16,003 nucleotides of DNA from Larix sibirica (taxonomy: Eukaryota; Streptophyta; Pinopsida; Pinales; Pinaceae): contig NWUY0304560401.1 in assembly GCA_004151065.3 (NCBI GenBank), forward strand, positions 1 to 16,003, written 5' to 3'. The notes below the pieces were generated by a model, which searched no databases, was not told the origin of the DNA, and worked only from the letters and a program-made list of their open reading frames with translations. Positions 8,303 to 16,003 of the stretch are shown here, piece by piece. Made by a program: the position numbers and the translations under genes. Each line of letters opens with the position of its first letter. Within the stretch, counting starts at the first letter, position 1.

Positions 8303-10137
8303 TTACCAAAGGAGGTGAGTTTATTTTTTCTCTACCTTCTTCCTAGAGTATCGTGTTGCCTAGAAGTTTTCCTTTCAACCCACCCTGCGAGAGTTCATAT
8401 TGACCTCGTCTAGTTGTTTTGGACTTCTTCTGCAAAACAATATCTTCTACTAACTCTTCATGAGCTTATGGTGCTAAGTCTTCTATGGTATGTAGGACTT
8501 GCTCATCAGTTTCTTGGCCCAACATGGAAGACTCAATAGAGTTTTAGATTCTCCACATTCACTACTGAGTAAATGTGCATATAAGGAAGTAGATCAAGTC
8601 TATAGGTATTATCACCCACCTTCTCCAGCACTTCAAGAGTACCATATCACATAACCTTGATCTTCTTACCATGACCTTGTAGCCTTTCTTTGTTGAGATG
8701 CAATTGAACCCCATCTCCCACCTTGAATGTTTTCTCAATTTTGTGTTGATCAAGTTGGGCCTTGTACTCTTCATGTGATTTCTTCAAGGTCTCTTTACTT
8801 GCAAATAGATTTACCGGATTTTATCAACAAACTTTTTAGCCTTCAATGCTTCTCTTGTGATGCCTTCCCGACTCCTCTTTATGTCCATATACAACATCTA
8901 AGGGTGAAGGTGGCAAATAACCAAAGCATGTTTTAAAAGAGGACTAACTAGTAGAAGTAATGGACTACTATGTTATAAGGGTGTTGAATATAAATTAATT
9001 TTTGTCCCAGGGCCTTGGATGCTTAGTGATTGCAACCTATGAAAGGTTGAAACAATGTCCTATTCACTACTTCTATCTACCCATCTATTTGTGGATGGAA
9101 AGCTGTATATCTCAACTTAGTATCCATCTTCTCCAAAATTGTAGTCCAAAAGGTGATGTGAAATTTGGCATCTCTATTTGAGATGATGTTCGTTGGCATC
9201 CCAAAGTGCACCCAGACCTTTTCAAAGAACATGTTCGTTATGTGTATTTTGCAAGGCATGAGAATGCACATCTTGTTAAATTTGTCAAATACCACAAATA
9301 GATAGTCATGTCCCTTTCTTGGTATTGGTAAACCACCCAAGAAATCCATAGAAATGCTCTCCCATGGTCTAGTAGGTATAGGTAAGGGGTGGTATAACCC
9401 TTGCTTTATGTTACTAAGCTTGCCGGTACAACAAAGTATGCATTATCTAATAAATTGAGTTACATCTTATTGCATAATAGGTCAATACACATATCCCTGT
9501 AAGTTGGCAACTATCTTCCCAACACCAAATTTCCGTACAACTTTGGACGTATGAGTCTCTCTAATAAACTACAATATTTCACCTTTAGGAACATAGAGCT
9601 CATCTAGCTTGTAGAGCAACCCATCCTGAAGATGATAGTCAACCTTACCATCACCTTCCTCTACATAGATTTGGCCTTGTATTTTTTGAAACACAACTTT
9701 AAAGTCGTCATCTTGTGTGTATGCCTCTTTGTATGCATCAAGGGTGAAAGGATCCATGTGCATAAGTATTCACAAAGGTGTGATTTTAGATGTGGTTGGC
9801 CTTGAAAGCATGTCTACCAACTTATTAGTGATTGCCTTCTTATATCCAATGATTAGTTGAAATTGTAAAAACCCCATCCATTTGTAGTGTCTAATTTATT
9901 GAAGTTTACTTTTAGCCTGCAAATATTGGAGTGGTTGGTGAGCATCGTGGATGATGATCTCCTTACCTATAAAACAACAGTTCTTCCATTTCTTAACAAC
10001 TTTAACCAAAATAAAGAATTCATTATCATATGTGAAATAATTCAAGGCTCCACCATGGAAGATTTTATAATTATAACATATTGACTTACCTACCTACATC
10101 AAGAGTCAAGACCACTCCCATAACATACCCACTTCGG
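8303..10137 (-). pseudogene. Ty3/gypsy pol remnant: RNase H and integrase
   Basis: This is the 3' half of a retrotransposon polyprotein; RNase H removes template RNA and integrase inserts the cDNA. Minus-strand order: RNase H from about 10137 (DRSGYVMGVVL, FHGGALNYFTYDNEFF, AHQPLQYLQAKSKLQ, TNKLVDMLSRPTTS); a linker at 9763-9569 (DAYKEAYTQDDDF, KVDYHLQDGLLYKLD); a degraded H2C2 finger (VANLQGYVY, CILCCTGK); the integrase core at about 9360-9050 (ISMDFLGGLPIPRKGHDYLF, VWVHFGMPTNIISNRD, AFHPQIDG, then IEVVNRTL after a stop at 9077-9079); and a C-terminal part near 8770-8560 (QLHLNKERLQGHGKKIKV, VGDNTYRLDLLPYMHIYSVV). It ends in TAA at 8303-8305. Numerous stops and a small deletion after CKIHIT make it dead. 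Protease and RT are missing, cut off at about 10137. No chromodomain was seen. Confidence 0.88.
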
Positions 10138-10217
10138 TCGAAAATATTACTATAACTTTCAGTCGAAAATAGTTTTTTGATCATTACTATAACTTTCAGT
10201 CGAAAATAAATTTTCGA
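10131..10217. repeat. TCGAAAAT direct-repeat cluster with terminal palindrome
   Basis: A 26-base string ATTACTATAACTTTCAGTCG(AAAATA) occurs exactly at 10146-10171 and again at 10183-10208, 37 bases apart. TCGAAAAT occurs at 10138-10145, 10163-10170 and 10200-10207, and the last is followed by AA and its exact inverse ATTTTCGA (10210-10217). The cluster begins with CACTTCGGTCG at 10130-10140, precisely where gypsy RNase H similarity breaks off. The layout resembles subterminal repeats of a CACTA-type DNA transposon, but no opposite end was found. Confidence 0.75.
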
Positions 10218-10440
10218 TCAAAATTTAAACTTAACGATGCCCTCGTATTTTGTGCCTGATACTTGCCCGTCAGTAAAATTCAATCGTCTGACCACCCTCC
10301 TGCCACCCTCAACACGCTATGTGGTGCAATCGATCATATCTGTGTTGCGGTTGTTCGTCCCCTGCTACAGTGCATTCGACAACTTGCGTTTTGCAGTCGT
10401 TCATCTCCCACTGTAATGCATTCGTTGTCGAGCAGGTACA
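10218..10440. other. GC-richer island with an imperfect internal duplication
   Basis: This stretch is clearly richer in C and G than its surroundings. A block of about 35 bases (GTTGTTCGTCCCCTGCTACAG then TGCATTCGA) recurs 46 bases on as GTCGTTCATCTCCCACTGTAA then TGCATTCGT. It ends in GAGCAG|GTACAT at 10430-10441, a good splice-donor-like string, after which sequence turns T-rich and intron-like. A 66-codon frame (10263-10463) has no recognisable family. Confidence 0.4.
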
Positions 10441-13280
10441 TCCATTCAAATTTTGGCATTTAAATATTAATTTTATAAACTCTGAGCAGTTAGATTAACT
10501 ATATGAACTAGATTAGTTAACTTAGTTAGCATACTATGAACAATATGAATATGAAATGTAGAATTCATTTCCGAAGATGTCATTCCAACTTACAAGGCTT
10601 GAATTTTGGTCTCATATTATCTTGTTGGAGTCATAGTGTTTCAATCATCTGTATTCTATTGGATAATTTGGGGTGTCTTTTTACTACCTCCTGTAGCTTT
10701 CTTGTTTATTGTATATACTGTGTCTGAGTCAGTTTTTTTTGTTAGTTTGTTTTAGATTGGAAGTCTATCTTTTTTCAGCACTCCTGGAGGTTATTAGTTG
10801 TTAATATTTTTGTTTTTATCAGTCATCTCTTGGAGTTACTTTATATAATATCTTGGTTGATGCTCGAGATCTTTCTGATCTTTGAGTTATCTATATTGTC
10901 GGTGGATTAAATTACTTTATGTCTTGGCTGGTTATGACCATCAAAATATTGGGTTGTTGGTAACTTATTGCTGAGCTATCATCTGCTGGATTTGGTTATT
11001 ATTGTGAACGTTGATGTACAAGTTACATATACTTTTAAATAAAAATGTAGTTTTACTTTTATAGAAAAAAGTCTTATTATTATTATTTTTACATTATTGG
11101 ATTATTCATTTGGTTGTATTGATCATGAGATATTTTTAATTTGGAAAATTATTTCTTAAATAAACTTGTGAGTGAGTGGAAGATTTCTATTGTTTTAGAT
11201 TTTTTGGGTTTAAAATATTTTATAGTGATGAAATGTTATTGTTAGATTTGTGAGGCCTTCCCTCCCATTTGCTTCATTTATTTTACTATACCATAAACAT
11301 ATGAAATTTTGATGAATTTATCAAAGATAACAGTTATCAACTTCGGCATGGACCAGTTAGCTTGTGAGTAAGTACAGTTAGATAATTGAAGATGCCTGAC
11401 ATGGGCCCTTCCCTCTTTTGATCATGTGAGACTCTGTATTGTCGAGGATTGTTCCCTCTATTATTTTTGTCATTGGCTCCAACTCCTCATTGAGCCAGTA
11501 CTATGTTAGTTTTTTGCATTTTTGTGTACAATGTTTTGGAAACAAGTTGGTCTCGACAGATTGGACCTAATATCTTGGCTCTATTTGTCCATTGTTTATG
11601 TATGTTGATTAAATGGGTATTCAGTTTCGGCTATTTATGTTTTGATTTCAGCTAAAACAAAATTAATGACATAATTGCAGTGACTTTAGACATTGATTGC
11701 AGTGACTTTAGATTATGTGATAGGATACTAGTATTACCCTGTACACGAGTGCAATCTAGTTTACATAATAAGTATCAATGAATATAGTAAGAGTAATGCA
11801 TTAACTATGATCTTGTAAGCTTAGTTAAATACAGTCTTTGTGTTTCCCATATAATAGAGTATGAGTTGTATAAGTAAGTTGATATTAGTTGATATGACAC
11901 AAACTAGTACCATGGAATTAGAGCTACCTAGCTACTAACTCACTATAACTTACTCTCTACTAACTAAGATAGAACTACCTAGCTACTAACTAAGATACAA
12001 CTACCAAGGATCACCTTCTATATGACTACTAGAAATATTACAACCCAACCCCTCTATTTAGTCTCTATATGTTTATTTATATTTTGAATGAATAAGAGAC
12101 TTTTTTTTTTCATTAAATGTTGGTCGTGTTCACAGACTACACTCCTTATATTAGTATTGTTTTGGAAGTCTAGTTCTTGATGTTGGGTATCTTAGTCAAT
12201 AGAATAGAAGCTGGAATCAAAATTATCCACTAAACTCATAATAATGCCACATCCAAGACATGCCATGCTCTCTCTACCCTCGGCCCATGCTGAAATGGGC
12301 CTTCTACTTCAAATTGAATTCATAGTTGTTCATGTACTAACCACATCCCATCAACTACATATATAAGGAATGAATGAACCACAAAAAGCACGCCCACCAA
12401 TAAGATACTCCCTTTATAACTCTAGAAAGAGATATTAGTTGATCACTTTATACCCTCTAACTCATAGGAAGATATTCAATATGCTTAAGGATATGTTCAG
12501 ATATCCTTGCCCTTTTACTCAACAACTAGGATATAGAAAGAAGGAACCATAGCCTCTAACTAAGAACTAAAGGCTCTTACTCTTGTAATTAGACTTGAGA
12601 ACTCCTATATAACTATGGTTTCTCTTACTAAGGTATAAGAAAATCTTTTGTCCTAAGGAATTAGAATGTCTCCTTTATAAATTAAGGTCTTGTTTTAGAA
12701 CTAGAGCTCTTGTAGTTGGTATTGTTTTAGAATAAATAGTAGAAACTAGTATGTCTCCTTAGAAGAGAGAAAGTATGTTCCTTTTAGAATAAAGTGTATC
12801 TTTAGGAAATATATTTTATAAATATAAAGTTGGTTTACAAGCACAACTCATCTTATTTTAGTCTCTTAGGAAATATAATTAGTTGCTTAAGAAAATTTAA
12901 AGTGAACTCACAAGAATCCCACAATATGAAGGGACCCTAGTATTAATATACATGTATTGAACGTGTAACAACACTAAACAATTTAATTTATATATATAAT
13001 AACATAACAATGTTTTATTAGTAGTAAAAGTAGATTAACCTTATATACATATAATGAATGAATCAAGGTGCATCATATAATTACAACATCAACCATTATA
13101 CGTATAAATGTGTAGAGGTAGATACACAAGATTTTATAAGCTCGTTTGTCAGCTCAATCAATAGTGCATCGTCTATATTAGCATTTTCATTTACTTGTCT
13201 TTTATTGTTTTCTCTTTAAATAAAAAATGTAAAATTTGAAGACGTAATTAGCTCATGTTGTTGTGTAAATATTTATGTAG
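10441..13280. other. Long AT-rich non-coding region
   Basis: No protein family was recognised in any frame. The first 1.2 kb is strongly T-rich on the + strand, as plant introns are. Small direct repeats occur: ATTGCAGTGACTTTAGA at 11674-11690 and 11696-11712, and CTACCTAGCTACTAACT at 11934-11950 and 11975-11991. Around 12040-12120, TCTATTTAGTCTCTATATG, GAATGAATAAGAGAC and a T run resemble the middle of a plant LTR, but no ends could be placed. The 12400-12900 part holds many loose variants of CTAACT and CTAAGGA. Confidence 0.5.
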
Positions 13281-14599
13281 AAGACAAAGTTCTCTACATG
13301 GAAATAGAGGGGTCATCACCTGAGGAGTCCTTGGGATGCTCTTCGAGGAAAAAGCATTCAAGGAAGTCTAATGATACAATGCCATATGTTGAGGCAAGGA
13401 TATCAATATCAACATGCGTTAGTGTTGATAATTGGAGATTGTTGGATTCATCTAGAGAATCCAACATATTGTATCGTCTACAATCATCTGATCACCATTC
13501 GAGGCAAAGGGATAGTTATATGGCCACAGAGGATTCTCCCATATCATCATTTGGAGAACGTCCATCTCGACCATCTTCTGTTGGTATAATTTTGTGTAAA
13601 ATTTATTTATGTTAACATACACCAACTATAGATGCACATGTTCAATAAGTTTGTGCCTTTACGCACAATTTTGTTTGTTTTTGTAGCGGATTGAGGTTCG
13701 ACAGAGGGCCATAATCGGGTTGGGGATGAAGATCAACTTTCTACCAATTCTCAAGCAAGGGGTGAAGGTCAAGCAAGGAGGGTAATTGTTGAACAAGATG
13801 CAGGTTGTACTCCCATAACAACTTATCCCTCTGATCTACCCGAGGATCTTCCATGGGAAAATTATGTCCAACAATTGACCCTTCAACATTACATCTCACC
13901 ATGTGAAGTTGAAGGGTTATTTTGCTAGTTTGGATATCCCTGCTGAGAGTAGACCAAGTTTGGAGATTTTTTTGTATTATTGGAAAAATTCATTGATGTA
14001 TATCATAGTCTCGGACCAACTATAGATGGATTTATTCACTTGATGTAGAGGCAGAGGGAAAAGTTCAAGCACCCTCACATTGCACATTTTTTGTATGATC
14101 GATTCCTTGCATCCTATGGTAGATTTCCATGGAATGATGAGATACCTAATTATTATGCTATATTTTTTAATGATTTTTTTTTTTAAAACATGAAGCCGGA
14201 TTACATCGACATTCCAACCAAATTTTATGGAGTTGGAAGAGGTCGAACATATAATCGAAGATGTGCTTTTTTAAATCCTACATTGCCTCGACCTCCACCT
14301 CCTTTGATATCTCACCATACTAGAGTTGTTACTTTAAGATCAGCGATGGATCCTACATTTCAGGTTGGTAGAGATGCAAGGGACACTGTGGTAGAAGGTT
14401 TAACATCAGCGTTTGTAGGAATTGATGTTGGCCGAAGTCGAGAGAGGGAATGAGTTAGTTCTCGTCAAAGTTTTGTTTATAGAATGGATGATGAGGTAGA
14501 TTCAATGAGCCTTGAAGATCTTAGGGCTTATGTGAATAAATGTCGCGATGGATGGTTTGAGGTCTTATCTTATGATGGAGAGCTCAGATGAGATGAGAG
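13281..14599 (+). pseudogene. Unrecognised spliced gene relic, serine-rich N-part and long second exon
   Basis: I do not recognise the family. Exon A (13281-13583) follows an acceptor-like TTTATGTAG and reads DKVLYMEIEGSSPEESLGCS and on, Ser-, Arg- and His-rich and probably disordered. A GT-AG intron of 103 bp (13584-13686, T-rich, ending TTTTTGTAG) follows. Exon B enters in matching phase and the same frame runs from 13687 to 14599: STEGHNRVGDEDQ, YPSDLPEDLPWENYVQQLTL, FKHPHIAHFLYDRFLASYGR, FPWNDEIPNYYA, MKPDYIDIPTKFYGVGRGR, LNPTLPRPPPPLI, RMDDEVDSMSLEDLRAY and RDGWFEVLSYDGELR. Stops interrupt it at 13692, 13926, 14046, 14184, 14451 and 14589, with a local frame slip at about 13918-13985. 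The density and coherence of the open segments argue for a once-real protein, either a host gene copy or an accessory protein of a DNA transposon. Its start and end are not visible. Confidence 0.6.
13584..13686 (+). other. Putative spliceosomal intron in the unrecognised gene relic
   Basis: The donor is TTG|GTATAAT and the acceptor is TTGTTTTTGTAG|CGG. The intron is T-rich with no open frame of its own, and 103 bases is a normal plant intron length. Removing it joins a phase-1 codon (G from exon A, CG from exon B) and connects two independently open stretches in one frame, which is the main support. Confidence 0.6.
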
Positions 14600-15570
14600 G
14601 TTTGTGTTTATATTTAATCGAGAATTTTATCATTCATTATAATAACTTTTGGTTGTTAGATCTGGTTTTATAAGTTTAGATATATAAATATGAATGTTAA
14701 ATAAATGTATATTGACTGCAGTTTTCTAGATTGTTGAATGAACATGATTTTAGAGTCTCCTCTAGTGAAAATGTAGAACAAGGACATAGAGACATACATT
14801 TCCTTAATTAACTATATTTATATTTTAAATGTTATGTTTGATGTTGTTAAAATTTTATTTGAAGTAATTTATGTATCTCCTTGTTAATGTGAANNCACAA
14901 GTTCGATTAGGTTCATAATTTTTTGAAGGTATTCCATCTCTGTCATAGGTAAATGAAAGCATTTTTTTTATAGTTATGATTTGAAGTGTTACTTAATTTT
15001 AGTTTATTTTACTCATGGAATGTTTATTTAATTACAAATTTTAAATTTTAGGAAATGTGAGCGAGTAACACTATGTGTGGTGGGGAGGTAATGGTTTAGA
15101 ATTTATTATTCTTTTCAATTTTATTTTTATAACTTTATTTTAGTTTTTGAATTTAGTTTAAGATTGTTTAATTATTATGAATTTCATATTTGCATTTACA
15201 TATGTTGTGGACATGTGTTACAGGCATATCGAGGAGAGGAGAGAGAGAAACATACAATGGAGGATATTGATCATCCTTTCACATAGAGTTGTGATGTCTC
15301 CTATGTTATGTTTATTGTAGCATTTTGAATTTGTCATTTGAACTACTATATTACATACATGTGTTGAGCACATATTGTAGTTGTTTTTGGATGAGAACTT
15401 TATTTTTGGATTAAATATAAAATAATTTTGTATGATTAGCGTATCATAATTGTGCATTATGTTTTATGATTTTGTTTTTATAATGCTAGTTTATCTTATA
15501 TAGTAATAATATAGTTCAACTTTTTTAGGAGTGAATCTTAAGAACTAATTGTATTATGAGTATGATGCTT
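14600..15570. other. AT-rich stretch with possible further exons of the gene relic
   Basis: The previous exon could end at AG|GTTTGT (14600). An open island at 14722-14808 after TGACTGCAG reads FSRLLNEHDFRVSSSENVEQ and stops at TAA 14809-14811, but joining it to that donor does not keep phase. Two more exon-like islands occur: about 15052-15087 between TTTTAG and GTAATGG, and from about 15224 after TGTTACAG, reading AYRGEEREKHTMEDIDHPFT to a TAG near 15285. These are suggestive only. The rest is AT-rich. Confidence 0.35.
14894..14895. other. Two unknown bases (NN)
   Basis: Two N characters sit between ATGTGAA and CACAAG. They mark an ambiguous or joined assembly position, so continuity across this point is less certain. 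Confidence 0.98.
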
Positions 15571-16003
15571 CATAGCATTGGTGTAGTCAATACTCTATCA
15601 TGTAAAAGATGAATCTCATCAGTGATCTAAATTTTGTAGTTTGGAAGTGTTGTAGACAATTCCATCAATGGAGTCACTTCTTGAGAAGTATATATTTCTC
15701 TAATTTCCCTGGATACAATGCGTCTTAGCATTGTTCCTTTATTAAAAGCTTGTAGTTCGGAAGTGTTGTAGACTTTATCTTCTATCATGTAAAAGATGAA
15801 TGCCATCAATGATCTAGTCACTTCTTGAGAAGTCTCTATGAGTCCCTAATTTTCCTATATACAATGATTTTTAGCATTGGTCCTTTATTAAAAATATGAA
15901 TCTCATCTAAAGCTTTTAGTTTGGAAGTGTTGTAGACAATCCTCTATCGTGTAAAAGATGAATCTCATCAAATGATCTAAAGCTTGTGTAGTTTGGAAGT
16001 GTT
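15571..16003. repeat. Nested irregular tandem repeats running off the window end
   Basis: Two modules recur with variable spacing. Module 1 is TCTATC[A/G]TGTAAAAGATGAA, at 15595, 15781 and 15943, usually followed by CATCA(A)TGATCTA. A linked string AGTT[T/C]GGAAGTGTT has its core at 15641, 15756, 15921 and 15993. Module 2 is GTCACTTCTTGAGAAGT, then CTAAT, TACAATG, TTAGCATTG and TCCTTTATTAAAA; it occurs twice, and its ACTTCTTGAGAAGT is a perfect inverted repeat with a TG centre. The modules are shuffled rather than simply tandem and continue past the window. Confidence 0.75.

Noticed and set aside
8562-8774. Minus-strand 70-codon frame starting MKSTRPNLINTKL
   Set aside because: It is mostly out of frame relative to the integrase C-terminal reading, which gives the family-like QLHLNKERL and IYSVV segments.
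11900-12120. Possible copia LTR (CTCTATTTAGTCTC, GAATGAATAAGAGAC, T run)
   Set aside because: It is suggestive of an LTR interior, but no TG...CA ends, primer site or pol sequence could be located.
14190-14453. Separate 87-codon gene starting at MKPDYIDIP
   Set aside because: It is in the same frame as the preceding and following open segments and is only the part between two stops of the longer relic.
15218-15457. Minus-strand 79-codon Asn/Ile-rich frame
   Set aside because: AT-rich composition explains it; there is no family resemblance.
15627-15821. Minus-strand 64-codon frame
   Set aside because: It falls inside the nested repeat region and reflects repeat sequence.
15571-16003. CRISPR-like array
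   Set aside because: Spacing is irregular, repeats are imperfect and nested, and the window is plant nuclear DNA.

Overview
The window looks like nuclear DNA of a seed plant, most probably a conifer. Long AT-rich stretches are filled with decayed retroelements and only one gene is largely intact. There are no bacterial-style operons, no tRNA or rRNA genes and no CRISPR array. The conifer call rests on three things read together: a PLS-class pentatricopeptide repeat (PPR) gene of land-plant type, a Ty3/gypsy pol of the kind common in gymnosperm genomes, and a Penelope-like retroelement with a GIY-YIG endonuclease, a group reported among plants mainly from conifers ('Dryad' elements). It remains an inference.

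Layout. Positions 1-1000 (+) carry a decayed Penelope-like element: the end of its reverse transcriptase, the linker, then the GIY-YIG endonuclease. From 1000 to 2640 there is no convincing gene; a 144-bp tandem duplication lies at 1626-1910. From 2962 to 5040 (+) lies a 692-residue PPR protein, with an intact PLS array and E1/E2 motifs that run by frameshift into a ruined DYW cytidine-deaminase domain (relic to about 5250). The 3' part of this gene and its downstream flank (4533-5630) is duplicated in tandem at 5631-6731, giving a second, more decayed 3' end. The junctions share a short AGGTC microhomology. Several lesions are common to both copies, so the deaminase was dead before the duplication.

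From about 7390 to 10137 (-) lies a 5'-truncated Ty3/gypsy element: RNase H, integrase, integrase C-terminus, pol stop, then a putative 3' LTR. It stops abruptly at about 10137, where a cluster of TCGAAAAT direct and inverted repeats begins; this may be the edge of another mobile element. Positions 10218-13280 are T-rich non-coding DNA. Positions 13281-14599 (+) hold an unrecognised gene relic: a serine-rich exon and a long second exon joined in matching phase across a 103-bp GT-AG intron, with a few in-frame stops. Possible further exons follow, a two-base unknown (NN) lies at 14894-14895, and the window ends in nested irregular tandem repeats (15571-16003).

The parts do not form a pathway. 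The PPR protein would act in a mitochondrion or plastid as an RNA-binding, RNA-editing-type factor. The rest are independent mobile-element remains plus one unidentified coding relic, which is the part least explained by known families.
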